From Saccharopolyspora thermophila (lineage in GTDB: Bacteria > Actinomycetota > Actinomycetes > Mycobacteriales > Pseudonocardiaceae), in assembly GCF_014646075.1 (NCBI RefSeq), contig NZ_BMMT01000014.1, positions 1 to 64,000 of the forward strand: 64,000 bases of DNA, in the 5' to 3' direction. Below are positions 34,165-43,186 of this stretch, in pieces. Numbering within the stretch: the stretch's first letter is position 1; each line of letters opens with the position of its first letter. The notes beneath the pieces are model-generated. The model worked only from the letters and a program-made list of their open reading frames with translations, did not search any database and was not told where the DNA came from. The translations under genes and the position numbers were made by a program.

Positions 34165-36296
34165 CTGACTTCGCGGCGCTGTTCCCGGACGAGGTGGTGA
34201 CCAAGGCGTTCACCAGGCTCGTCGACGTCCCGGGTCTGTCCGGCAGGCTCGCGCTGATCACGATCGACAACGGTCACGACCACACCCGGCCGTCCACCTT
34301 CGGGCCGGGCGGGCTGGCCAGTCTGGACGCCGCGCTGGATGAGGCGTTCGCCGCCGAGCCCGCGGCGATCGCGGTCACCGGCAAGCCGTTCGTGTTCGCC
34401 GTCGGCGCGGACCTGTCCGGCATCGGGCGGATCACCGAGCGCGAGCACGCGCAGCTGATCGCCAAGACCGGACACGACGTGTTCCGCCGCCTCACCGAGT
34501 CGACGATCCCGACGTTCGCGTTCGTCAACGGCGCGGCGCTCGGCGGTGGCCTGGAGCTGGCGCTGTCCTGCCACTACCGGACCGTCTCGGCGAACGCGGG
34601 CATGATCGCGTTCCCGGAGTGCTTCCTCGGCCTGTTCCCCGGTTGGGGCGGCACCCAGCTGCTGCCGAACCTGATCGGCCCGGACGCCGCGGTCACCGTC
34701 ATCATCGAGAACGCGCTCAGCCAGAACCGCATGCTCAACCCGAAGAAGGCCCACCAGCTGGGCATCGTCGACGAGCTGCTGGACAGCCCCGACTTCCTGG
34801 AGGAGTCGATCCGCTGGGCGGTGCGGGTGGTCAACGACGAGCAGGCCGTGACCCGACCGGAGATCGACCGCGGCACGGGCTGGGACGACGCGGTGGCCCG
34901 CGCGAAGAGCATCGTCGAGGCCCGCACCCACGGCGCCTCCCCGGCGGTGACCAAGGCCGTGGAGCTGATCGACCTGGCCCGCCGCAACGATCTCGACGCC
35001 GGGTACGCCGCGGAAACCGAGGCGCTGGCCGACGCGCTGATGTCCGACGAGCTGCGCGCCGGGCTGTACTCGTTCGACCTCACCCAGAAGCGCGCCAAGC
35101 GGCCCGCCGGGGCCCCGGACAGGTCGCTGGCCCGGGACGTCACCAAGGTCGGCGTGGTCGGGGCGGGCCTGATGGCCGGGCAGTTGGCGCTGCTGTTCGT
35201 GCGCCGCCTGCAGGTGCCGGTGGTGATCACCGACATCGACCAGGAGCGCATCGACCGGGGTATCGGTTACATCCACGGCGAGATCGACAAGCTCGCGGCC
35301 AAGGGCCGGCTGTCGCCGGACGCGGTCAACCGGCTCAAGGGCCTGGTCACCGGCTCGCTGGACAAGAAGGCGTTCGCCGACGCCGACTTCGTCATCGAGG
35401 CTGTCTTCGAGGAGATGTCGGTCAAGCAGCAGGTGTTCGCCGAGCTGGAGCAGCACGTCGCACCCGAGGCGATCCTGGCGACCAACACCTCGTCGCTGTC
35501 GATCACCGAGATGGCGTCGAAGCTGCGGCACCCGGAGCGGGTCGTCGGCTTCCACTTCTTCAACCCGGTCGCGGTGCTGCCGCTGCTGGAGGTGGTGCGC
35601 GGGGAGCAGACCGACGACGCCGCGCTGGCCACCGCGTTCAGGGTCGGCAAGCAGCTGAAGAAGTCCTGCGTGCTGGTCAAGGACGCCCCGGCGTTCGTGG
35701 TGAACCGGCTGCTGACCCGGTTCATGGGCGAGGTCATCGCCACCATCGACGAGGGCACCCCGTTCGAGGTGGCCGACACCGCGCTGGAGCCGCTGGGCCT
35801 GCCGATGACACCGATGGAGCTGCTGCAGCTGGTCGGCCCGGCGGTCGCCCAGCACGTCAACGAGACGATGCACGCGGCCTACCCGGACCGGTTCCAGCTC
35901 AGCGACAACATGCAGCGGTTCGTCGACGCGGGCAAGACCGCGGTGTGGATCACCGACGAGTCCAGCGGAACAGCCTCCACGGAGGGCGGCGGTCGCACGG
36001 CGGGCGGGAAGGTGGTGGACCCCGAGGTCGCCGCGCTGTGGCAGCAGGGCGACCAGCCCTCGACGGCCGAGCAGGTGCGCGAACGGGCGCTCACCGCGCT
36101 GGCCGAGGAGATCCGGATCATGCTCGACGAGGGCGTGGTGGCCGAGGCGCAGGACATCGACCTGTGCATGATCCTCGGCGCGGGCTGGCCGTTCTGGCTG
36201 GGCGGCATCACGCCGTACCTGGACCGGGCGGGCATCTCGGAGAAGGTCAACGGCAAACGCTTCCTGGCCCCGGGCGTGGCTTGCGTCCCCGCCTGA
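34161..36296 (+). CDS. fadB: Beta-oxidation multifunctional protein (enoyl-CoA hydratase/3-hydroxyacyl-CoA dehydrogenase)
   Basis: 711 residues from a GTG overlapping the fadA stop. N-terminal crotonase domain (about 1-300): oxyanion-hole region FAVGADLSGI and NGAALGGGLELALSCHY with FPECFLGLFPGWGG, which holds catalytic glutamate. Dehydrogenase part (about 325-710): NAD motif VGVVGAGLMAGQLAL, catalytic His in VVGFHFFNPVAVLPLLEV, then the C-terminal helical dimer domain. It hydrates enoyl-CoA and oxidises the 3-hydroxyacyl-CoA before thiolysis by FadA. GAGLMAG has an extra Ala compared with the usual GAGxMG. Confidence 0.94.
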   Translation: MTDFAALFPDEVVTKAFTRLVDVPGLSGRLALITIDNGHDHTRPSTFGPGGLASLDAALDEAFAAEPAAIAVTGKPFVFAVGADLSGIGRITEREHAQLIAKTGHDVFRRLTESTIPTFAFVNGAALGGGLELALSCHYRTVSANAGMIAFPECFLGLFPGWGGTQLLPNLIGPDAAVTVIIENALSQNRMLNPKKAHQLGIVDELLDSPDFLEESIRWAVRVVNDEQAVTRPEIDRGTGWDDAVARAKSIVEARTHGASPAVTKAVELIDLARRNDLDAGYAAETEALADALMSDELRAGLYSFDLTQKRAKRPAGAPDRSLARDVTKVGVVGAGLMAGQLALLFVRRLQVPVVITDIDQERIDRGIGYIHGEIDKLAAKGRLSPDAVNRLKGLVTGSLDKKAFADADFVIEAVFEEMSVKQQVFAELEQHVAPEAILATNTSSLSITEMASKLRHPERVVGFHFFNPVAVLPLLEVVRGEQTDDAALATAFRVGKQLKKSCVLVKDAPAFVVNRLLTRFMGEVIATIDEGTPFEVADTALEPLGLPMTPMELLQLVGPAVAQHVNETMHAAYPDRFQLSDNMQRFVDAGKTAVWITDESSGTASTEGGGRTAGGKVVDPEVAALWQQGDQPSTAEQVRERALTALAEEIRIMLDEGVVAEAQDIDLCMILGAGWPFWLGGITPYLDRAGISEKVNGKRFLAPGVACVPA

Positions 36297-36314
36297 TCCG
36301 CCGACGCGCACCAC

Positions 36315-36341
36315 GGGGCCGGGGCACCACACCCCGGCCCC
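36315..36341 (+). terminator. Hairpin after fadB
   Basis: GGGGCCGGGG and CCCCGGCCCC pair perfectly around a seven-base loop, starting 18 bases after the fadB stop. The stem is all G-C and is not followed by a U-tract. Confidence 0.7.
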
Positions 36342-36488
36342 ACCGCACGTCAGGCCCCTGGCTGCGCGACTGTTTCTCGCCTTGCTTGACTCCGGTCAGG
36401 ACACTCGACGTCTCCTGGTTCAGTTGACGGACCGACACCTCACCCATGACCGGAGCCTCGAACGACAACGTTCTCCATGTCATCCTGG

Positions 36489-37634
36489 TCACGGCGCCGC
36501 CGGGAGCTGGACCGTGACCGCCAGGCCGCCTTCCGGGAGGGGTTCGGCGTGGACCCGGCCGTGGTGGGCCAGGGTCGCCGCCTTCACGATCGACAGGCCC
36601 AGTCCCGCGCCACTGCGCGCCGTGCGCTGCACTCCCGCCCGGCGGAACGGCTCGAACAGGCCCGCCACCTGCTGGAGGTGGATCCGCTGGCCCGAGGAGG
36701 CCACCCGCAGCGTCGTCCACTGTGGACCGCCGCCGGTGCGGATCTCCACCCAGCCGCCGTCCACGTTGTGCCGCACGGCGTTCTCCAGCAGGTTGCCCGC
36801 CACCCGCTCCAGCAGCGCGGGATCGCCGACCGCGAAAGCCGGTTCCTCGCAGGTCGTGACGCGCAACCCACGTTGCGACGCCTCCGCCTGCACCGCGCGC
36901 CACGCGCGCCCGACGACCTCGGTGAGGTCCACCGGCTCCCGCACCGCCAGCTCGACGCCTTCGGTCCGCGCCAGCAGCAACAGCGCCTCCACCAGCCGCT
37001 CCGCGCGGGCGGTGGCTTCGCGCACCACGTCGGCCATCCGACGCAGCTCCGCCTCGTCGGCGTCCGGATCGGACAGCGTGACGTCGAGTTCGGTGCGGAT
37101 CACCGACAGCGGTGTGCGCAGTTCGTGGCTGGCGTTGGCGACGAAGCGCCGCTGCGAGTCGAAGGCCGCCTGCAGCCGGTCCAGCATCGCGTCGAAGGTG
37201 TCGGCGAGTTCGGCGACCTCGTCGCGCGGTCCGGTCAACGCGATGCGCTCGTCCAGCGACTCCGCGGACAACCGCCGCGCCGTCTCGGTCACGTCGTGCA
37301 GGGGGCGCAACACGCGTCCCGCCACCGTCCACGCCAGCAGGACCGCCGCGGCCACGACGGCGACGAAGGCGAAGCCGCCGACCACCAGCACCTGGTGCCG
37401 CGCCGAGGTGCGCAGCGCCTCGCCCAGCAGTTCGGCGGGCACGTCCACGCCGCGCACCCGCACCAGCGTCCCGGGAGGCAGTTGCGGGACCGCGGCCACG
37501 ACGTTGCCGACCAGCAACCAGCCCAGCCACAGCAGCACCGCGCTGACCGCGGCGACCAGCGCGGTTGCCAGTAGCGTCAGCCGCGCCCGCAGGCCCGGGC
37601 CGCGGCGGGTGATCGGGTGGTCAACCGCGGGCAC
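36489..37634 (-). CDS. Sensor histidine kinase
   Basis: 381 residues. Two membrane helices (about 18-48 and 83-107) flank a short external sensor loop of about 35 residues. Then HAMP (about 108-160), HisKA with phospho-accepting His in FVANASHELRTPLSVI, and HATPase_c with N-box LLENAVRHN and G-box GAGLGLSIVKA. The small outer loop suggests membrane or ion sensing rather than binding of a large ligand. It starts three bases after its response regulator, so the two form a cognate pair. Confidence 0.93.
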   Translation of the reverse strand: MPAVDHPITRRGPGLRARLTLLATALVAAVSAVLLWLGWLLVGNVVAAVPQLPPGTLVRVRGVDVPAELLGEALRTSARHQVLVVGGFAFVAVVAAAVLLAWTVAGRVLRPLHDVTETARRLSAESLDERIALTGPRDEVAELADTFDAMLDRLQAAFDSQRRFVANASHELRTPLSVIRTELDVTLSDPDADEAELRRMADVVREATARAERLVEALLLLARTEGVELAVREPVDLTEVVGRAWRAVQAEASQRGLRVTTCEEPAFAVGDPALLERVAGNLLENAVRHNVDGGWVEIRTGGGPQWTTLRVASSGQRIHLQQVAGLFEPFRRAGVQRTARSGAGLGLSIVKAATLAHHGRVHAEPLPEGGLAVTVQLPAAP

Positions 37635-37637
37635 CGC

Positions 37638-38324
37638 TCAGCCCCGGGTGTGCTCGGTGCGGGCCGCCGACGGAATCCGGTAGCCGGACCCGACCACGGT
37701 TTCGATGATGCTCGGCTCCCCCAGCTTCTTGCGCAGCGTCATCATCGTGACCCGCACGGTCGTGGTGAACGGGTCGGCGTTCTCGTCCCACACCCGCTCC
37801 AGGAGCTCCTCGGAGCTGACGACCGCGCCACCGGCGGACAGCAGCACCTCCAGGACGCCGAACTCCTTGCGGGTCAGGTCGATCTCGCCGTCGCGCCGCC
37901 GCACCGTGCGCCGAGCCGAGTCGAGCTCCAGATCCAGGGCGGTCAGCAGCGGCGGCTGCGCGGGCGTGGCGCGCCGCCCCAGCGCCCGGACGCGCGCGAT
38001 GAGCTCAACGAAGGCGAACGGCTTCGCCAGGTAGTCGTCGGCGCCCAGGGACAGGCCCGCCACCCGGTCCTCCACCGCGCCGCTGGCGGTGAGCATCAGC
38101 ACGCGGGTCAGCGTGCCGGAGGACACCAGCTCGCGGCACAGGTCGTCGCCCGACATGCCCGGCAGGTCCCGGTCGAGCACCAGCACGTCGTAGCGGGTGA
38201 TCGACGCCTTCTCCTGACCGGTCTCCCCGTCGTAGGCGACGTCCACGGCCATGCCTTCCCGGCGCAGCCCGCGGGCGATCGCGTCGGCCAGCGGTTTCTC
38301 GTCCTCGACGACCAGGATTCGCAC
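37638..38324 (-). CDS. OmpR/PhoB-family response regulator
   Basis: 228 residues from the GTG at 38324, where homology begins (VRILVVEDEKPLADAIARGL). The phospho-acceptor Asp is in VLVLDRDLPGMSG, and the switch Lys is in YLAKPFAFVELIARVRAL. A winged-helix DNA-binding domain follows (IDLTRKEFGVLEVLLSAGG ... VRVTMMTLRKKLG ... VVGSGYRI). Typically it would regulate its own operon and envelope genes; targets cannot be read. The intergenic region ahead contains the inverted repeat at 38441-38470. Confidence 0.93.
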   Translation of the reverse strand: MRILVVEDEKPLADAIARGLRREGMAVDVAYDGETGQEKASITRYDVLVLDRDLPGMSGDDLCRELVSSGTLTRVLMLTASGAVEDRVAGLSLGADDYLAKPFAFVELIARVRALGRRATPAQPPLLTALDLELDSARRTVRRRDGEIDLTRKEFGVLEVLLSAGGAVVSSEELLERVWDENADPFTTTVRVTMMTLRKKLGEPSIIETVVGSGYRIPSAARTEHTRG

Positions 38325-38440
38325 GTGTTCACCCTGCCACAGCGGGCGAACCGCCAGCGGCGCGAGTGCGCGGTGCCCCGACCTCACCGGGCCGGAAGAC
38401 GAGTGAGGGGAACCTCCGCCCACCTGGTCGAAGCGACAAA

Positions 38441-38470
38441 CCCCCAAGTTTGGGCAAACAAACCTGGGGG
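38441..38470. repeat. Inverted repeat CCCCCAAGTTTG-N6-CAAACCTGGGGG
   Basis: Twelve-base arms with one mismatch surround a six-base spacer. The core CCAAGTTTG and the spacer length equal those of the perfect repeat at 3898-3923, some 34.5 kb away. It lies between the dxs stop and the response-regulator start, so it could end dxs-side transcripts, act as an operator, or be a dispersed repeat. Confidence 0.75.
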
Positions 38471-38504
38471 TCGGTCCACCCCTCACCCGGAGACGTTCGC
38501 TCGG

Positions 38505-40436
38505 TCAGCCGTTCGCGGCTTCCGGGCGGTCCGGGGAGGACGCCACCCGCAGCGGGGCGACCCGGGCTCCCGGGCGGTCCGCCACCCAGTCCGCGATCCG
38601 GGTGGCGATGGTCTCCTCCGTCAGGCCCAGCTCCGCGAGCACCTCCTCGCGGGAGGCATGGTCAAGGAAGCGGTTCGGCACCGCCAGGTCGCGCAGCGGC
38701 ACGTCCAGTTCCGCGTCCCGCAGGGCGGCCGCCAGGGCCGAGCCGAAGCCGCCGTGCCGACCGCCGTCCTCCAGGGTGACCACCAGGCGGTGCTCCGCGG
38801 CCATCTCGACCAGCGTCGACGGCACCGGCACCACCCAGCGCGGGTCCACGACGGTGACCCCGACGCCCTGTGCGGCCAGCCGGTCCGCGGCGGCCACCGC
38901 CAGCTTCCCGAACGCGCCCACCGCAGCCAGCAGCACGTCATTGCCGCCCCGGCGCAGCACGTCGACTCCGCCGACCCGCTCAAGGGCCGGGACCTCCTCG
39001 ATCACCGAGCCCTTGGCGAACCGCAACACGGTCGGCCCGTCGTCGACGGCGACCGCCTCGCGCAGCTCCTCGCGCAGCGTCACGGCGTCGCGCGGCGCGG
39101 CGACCCGGATGCCCGGAATCAGCCCCAGGATCGACAGGTCCCACATGCCGTTGTGGCTGGCGCCGTCGTCGCCGGTGATGCCGGAGCGGTCCAGGGTCAC
39201 GGTGACGGGCTGCTTGTGCAGCGCGACGTCCATCAGCAGCTGGTCGAACGCCCGGTTCAGAAACGTCGAGTACACCGCGAAAACCGGGTGCAGGCCGCCC
39301 ATGGCCAGACCGGCCGCCGCCGTCATGCCGTGCTGCTCGGCGATGCCCACGTCGATACAGCGGTCCGGGTACGCCTCGGCGAACTTCCGCAACCCGGTCG
39401 GGCCCAGCATCGCCGCGGTGATGGCGACCACGTCGGGCCGCTCCGCGCCGATCCGCACCAGCTCGTCGGAGTAGACGTCGGTCCAGCTCGTGGGCGCCGG
39501 CTTGGTCGGCAGACCGGTCTCCGGGTCGATCACCTTGACCTGGTGCATCAGCTCGGCCTGGTCGTTCTCCGCCGGGGCGAAGCCGTTGCCCTTGCGGGTC
39601 ACCGCGTGCACGATCACCGGCCCGCCGAAGGACCGGGCCATCTGCAGCGCGTGCTCCATGGCGCGCAGGTCGTGGCCGTCGACCGGGCCGAGGTACTTCA
39701 GCCCCAGGTCGGAGAACATCACCTGCGGGCTGATCGCGTCCTTGATGCCGCTCTTGGCCGCGTGCAGCCCGGTGTAGAGCGAGCGGCCCACCACCGGCAG
39801 GTTGCGCAGCGTGCGGCGGCCGCTCTCCAGCGCCTTCTCGTAGCTGGGGTTGAGCCGCAGCGCGGCCAGGTGCTCGGCGAGGCCGCCGATGGTCGGCGCG
39901 TAGGACCGGCCGTTGTCGTTGACCACGATCACCACCGGCCGCTCCTGGTCGGCGGCGATGTTGTTCAGGGCCTCCCAGCACATGCCGCCGGTGAGCGCGC
40001 CGTCGCCGACGATGGCCACCGCGTGCCGCCGCTTGCCCTGCAGCTGGAAGGAGCGGGCCAGGCCGTCGGCGTAGGACAGGGCTGTGGAGGCGTGGCTGTT
40101 CTCGACCAGGTCGTGGTCGCTCTCGCTGCGGGACGGGTAGCCGGACAGGCCGCCGCGCTTGCGCAGCCGGTCGAAGCCCTCCTGCCGACCGGTGATGATC
40201 TTGTGCACGTACGCTTGGTGCCCCGTGTCGAACACCACGGCGTCGCGCGGCGAGTCGAACACCCGGTGCACCGCCAGGGTCAGCTCCACCGCACCCAGGT
40301 TCGGCCCCAGGTGCCCGCCCGTGCGCGACACCTTCTCGATCAGGAAACGCCTGATCTCCGCGGCCAGTTGTACCAGCTCAGCGTGCTTCAGGCGTTTGAT
40401 GTCGGCCGGACTGCGGACGGACCCCAGCAGCGTCAC
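38505..40436 (-). CDS. dxs: 1-deoxy-D-xylulose-5-phosphate synthase
   Basis: 643 residues, full length. ThDP-binding transketolase architecture: [14 protein letters not shown], the thiamine motif [16 protein letters not shown] with the closing ND (VIVVNDN), the middle Tkt domain with [17 protein letters not shown] and [18 protein letters not shown], and the C-terminal domain. It condenses pyruvate and glyceraldehyde-3-phosphate as the first and flux-controlling step of the MEP isoprenoid pathway. Single gene, preceded by a 373-base gap that presumably holds its promoter. Confidence 0.97.
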   Translation of the reverse strand: MTLLGSVRSPADIKRLKHAELVQLAAEIRRFLIEKVSRTGGHLGPNLGAVELTLAVHRVFDSPRDAVVFDTGHQAYVHKIITGRQEGFDRLRKRGGLSGYPSRSESDHDLVENSHASTALSYADGLARSFQLQGKRRHAVAIVGDGALTGGMCWEALNNIAADQERPVVIVVNDNGRSYAPTIGGLAEHLAALRLNPSYEKALESGRRTLRNLPVVGRSLYTGLHAAKSGIKDAISPQVMFSDLGLKYLGPVDGHDLRAMEHALQMARSFGGPVIVHAVTRKGNGFAPAENDQAELMHQVKVIDPETGLPTKPAPTSWTDVYSDELVRIGAERPDVVAITAAMLGPTGLRKFAEAYPDRCIDVGIAEQHGMTAAAGLAMGGLHPVFAVYSTFLNRAFDQLLMDVALHKQPVTVTLDRSGITGDDGASHNGMWDLSILGLIPGIRVAAPRDAVTLREELREAVAVDDGPTVLRFAKGSVIEEVPALERVGGVDVLRRGGNDVLLAAVGAFGKLAVAAADRLAAQGVGVTVVDPRWVVPVPSTLVEMAAEHRLVVTLEDGGRHGGFGSALAAALRDAELDVPLRDLAVPNRFLDHASREEVLAELGLTEETIATRIADWVADRPGARVAPLRVASSPDRPEAANG

Positions 40437-40809
40437 CGCTCCACCTCACTTGTTGTGCCGGTCGGTTTCTCTCGCATGCCGAGCGCCTGGTGCCTGCCTG
40501 GCGGCCTCCGCGATGCGGGCCGGTCCCAGTCTACGGAGCGCCCCGGGGACGAGCCTTTGTGGTCTTGGACGCGGGCAGTCGTCCATCCACTGCTCCGGAA
40601 TCCACCTGGTGGACGCCCATTCGCGCGCATCGATTCCGCCGGACGGCGGACGTCGCCGACAGCCCGCAGACGGCCGGAACCCCGAACCGAGTGATCGTCG
40701 CAGGAAGATCCACGTCACGCGCGCCGGCATGGGGCGCGGCACCGGGCGACCAGACGCCTCGGTTGTTCGGGCGGCTGCTCGCCTGTGGGAAATTTCCCGT
40801 TATTCCCGG
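40437..40809. other. Intergenic region upstream of dxs with a 12-base palindrome
   Basis: No gene is supported in these 373 bases. The stretch should contain the dxs promoter on the minus strand. GGGAAATTTCCC at 40787-40798 is a perfect palindrome with an AT core that stands out in this GC-rich DNA; it lies 11 bases beyond the stop codon of the membrane protein gene. TCCGCC/GGCGGA at 40635-40650 forms a small hairpin. Confidence 0.5.
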
Positions 40810-41910
40810 TCACGGCCGCTGCGGGTGCCAGGGCCGCCAGTTCGGCAGCGGGGCGTGGTCCAGGCGGACCTCGCCCCAGGCCGGGCTGCCCGGCGGGAGG
40901 TGGTGCAGCTCGGCGAAGTCGAGCCGACGCCGCGCCCGGAACCATGCCGAGGCCAGCAACCCGCCCAGCGCCGAGGCGACCACCGCCACGACCCACCGCA
41001 CCGGCTCGGCGTGCCCGCTCGTGGTGGCCAGCAGCAACGTCCCGGACACGGCCAGCACGCCGCCGACCACGAGCTGCCAATCCGGGAAACCCCGCCGCAC
41101 GGTCCTTCTCGGTGCGGCCGCCCACTCGCGCAGCTGACGCCATGCGTCGAGATCACGCGGTCCGGTGCGCAACGGCCAGGCCGCGGTCGCGCGACGCCGC
41201 ACGATCGCGGCGACGAGTTGCGGGTCAGCGACGCACAGCATCCACTGCTGTGCTCCGGCGACCAGCCGCACCGCAGGCCCGGGGCGCAGGGGGACCCCGG
41301 TGCCGCCGGGCAGCGGCCACCATCCGGCCTCCTCCCCGCGCAGCTCCCCGGCCTGCGCGAACGCCAGCTCGGCCAGCGGCAGCGCCTGCCGGACGTGCGC
41401 CGCTCCCGCCAGCACGACCCGGTCACGACCGATCAGCAACCGCCCGCCGCCCGGCGCGTCGAGCGGCACCGGGATCTCCACGTCGCGTTCGGCGAGGTCC
41501 TTTGCGGGCCGCGTGAACCAGCGGTCGGCCAGCAGCGCCAGGATGGGCGATGCGACGAGCGGGACCAGTCCTGCCGGAACTGCCGCCAGCACCGCCACCA
41601 CCGCCGGCGGCACCGCCGCGAGTAGGGCCCAGCCCACCCAGCGTCGCGGTGTGCGCGCGTCCACCAGCCACAGCAGTGCGGCGATGGCGATCCACGCCGC
41701 CGCCCACCAGAGCAGCCGCCCCGGCGCCGCGGGCCAGGCGAACGCCAGCAGTCCGCCGGGCAGCAGCACGATGCCCACCGCCCCCAGCGAGAACGCCGCC
41801 GTGCGACGCGCCGGGACGGTGTCCGGTGCGGTGCTGCCCGCGCCGGACACGGCGCCGACCCCGGGCCCGGAAGCCGGCGGGACCTCGGGCTCCTGTTCAG
41901 GTCGCGTCAT
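40810..41910 (-). CDS. Multi-pass membrane protein of unknown function
   Basis: 366 residues. A Pro/Gly/Ala-rich cytosolic N-terminus (about 35) is followed by three or four helices (about 36-130), a soluble middle domain (about 135-260) and two further helices (about 283-325), ending in a short Trp/Pro-rich tail (LPNWRPWHPQRP). I recognise no family motif. It begins one base after the stop of the TrmA-type methyltransferase gene, hence is its operon partner. Confidence 0.75.
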   Translation of the reverse strand: MTRPEQEPEVPPASGPGVGAVSGAGSTAPDTVPARRTAAFSLGAVGIVLLPGGLLAFAWPAAPGRLLWWAAAWIAIAALLWLVDARTPRRWVGWALLAAVPPAVVAVLAAVPAGLVPLVASPILALLADRWFTRPAKDLAERDVEIPVPLDAPGGGRLLIGRDRVVLAGAAHVRQALPLAELAFAQAGELRGEEAGWWPLPGGTGVPLRPGPAVRLVAGAQQWMLCVADPQLVAAIVRRRATAAWPLRTGPRDLDAWRQLREWAAAPRRTVRRGFPDWQLVVGGVLAVSGTLLLATTSGHAEPVRWVVAVVASALGGLLASAWFRARRRLDFAELHHLPPGSPAWGEVRLDHAPLPNWRPWHPQRP

Positions 41911-41911
41911 C

Positions 41912-43186
41912 TCAACCCCGCCGAACCCGATCCACCTCTGGGACCGAACCCCGCGCGGCGGGTTCGAGCAGGGCGATGCACTCGACGTGGTGGGTCATCG
42001 GGAACGCATCGAAGGACTCCAGTTCGACCAGCTGGTAGCCGCCGTCGCGGTAGAGGCCCACGTCGCGGGCCAGCGCCGCCGGATCGCAGGCCACATGCAC
42101 GATGCGCTCCGGACGCCGCTCGGTCACCGCCGCCACCACGTCCCGCCCGGCGCCCTTGCGGGGCGGGTCCAGCACCACGACGTCCGGCGCGGGCAGGTCG
42201 GCGGCGGCCAGCACCTCCTCCACGGTTCCCGCCCGGAACGACACCTGCGGTTGGTCGCGCAGGTTCTGCACCGCGTCCTCCACCGCGCGCCTGGACGACT
42301 CCACCAGCAGCACCGAACCGGCGGGGCCGACCTGGTCGGCCAGCGCCGCGGCGAACAACCCCACACCGCCGTAGAGGTCCCAGGCGACGCCACCGGCCGG
42401 GGCAGCCGCCATGCGCGCCACCACCTCGGTGAAGGTGTCCGGCGCGGCCCGGTGCACCTGCCAGAAGCCCTGCGCCGCCACGTCGAACGAGCGCCCCGCC
42501 GCGGTCTCACGAGCCACACCGCTGCCGCGCACCTGCCGCGCGACCGGACGCGAATGCCGGCGCTGCGGCTTGCGGTCCACGGCGGTGACGTGCACCTCGC
42601 CGGTGGAGTCGGCGACGACCGCCACCTCCGCTCCCGGCCGCCAGCGGCGACCGGTCACCGCCGCCACCGCGTCCTCGACGGTGATCGGGCAGTCCTCGGC
42701 GGCGATCACCCGGTGGCTGCGGTGGGCCCGGAAGCCCGCGGCGCCGCGGCGGTCCACCGCCAGCCGCGCCCGGGTGCGCCAGCGGAGCAGCCCGCCGGGC
42801 AGCTCGCGCACCCGCACCGGCCAGTCGATCCCGGCGATGCGCCGCAACTGCTCGGCCACCACCGCGGCCTTCAGCTCCCGCTGCGTCTCGCCGGAGGCGT
42901 GCTGCCAGTCGCAGCCGCCGCAGCGGTCGCGGCCGCGTGCCATGTCCGCAAGCGGGCACGGCGGATCGACCCGGCCGGGCGCCGCCGTCCGCACCTCCAC
43001 CGCGTCCGCCCGGCAGAAACCGCCCCCGGCGTCCTCGGTGACCTCCGCGACCACGACCTCGCCGGGCAAGGCGTGCCGGACGAACACCACCCGCCCCTCG
43101 TGGCGGGCCACGCAGTGACCGCCGTGCGCGACCGGCCCGATCTCGAGCTCCAGCCGCCTACCGGTCCAGTCGGTCCTTGCGGTCAC
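41912..43186 (-). CDS. TrmA/RlmD-family RNA (uracil-5-)-methyltransferase
   Basis: 424 residues. An N-terminal TRAM domain (about 8-60) is followed by a cysteine cluster fitting a 4Fe-4S site (CPLADMARGRDRCGGCDWQH, plus a Cys near 163). In the SAM methyltransferase domain are GFWQVHRAAPDTF, WDLYGGVGLFA, DPPRKGAG and the catalytic Cys in HVACDPAALARD. It methylates C5 of a uridine in tRNA or 23S rRNA; the exact position cannot be told. Its first 29 bases overlap the end of the KimA-like gene on the same strand. Confidence 0.9.
   Translation of the reverse strand: MTARTDWTGRRLELEIGPVAHGGHCVARHEGRVVFVRHALPGEVVVAEVTEDAGGGFCRADAVEVRTAAPGRVDPPCPLADMARGRDRCGGCDWQHASGETQRELKAAVVAEQLRRIAGIDWPVRVRELPGGLLRWRTRARLAVDRRGAAGFRAHRSHRVIAAEDCPITVEDAVAAVTGRRWRPGAEVAVVADSTGEVHVTAVDRKPQRRHSRPVARQVRGSGVARETAAGRSFDVAAQGFWQVHRAAPDTFTEVVARMAAAPAGGVAWDLYGGVGLFAAALADQVGPAGSVLLVESSRRAVEDAVQNLRDQPQVSFRAGTVEEVLAAADLPAPDVVVLDPPRKGAGRDVVAAVTERRPERIVHVACDPAALARDVGLYRDGGYQLVELESFDAFPMTHHVECIALLEPAARGSVPEVDRVRRG

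Noticed and set aside
34140..36332. 730-codon minus-strand frame opposite fadB
   Set aside because: Antisense shadow of a complete hydratase/dehydrogenase; no family features and no promoter or ribosome binding site.
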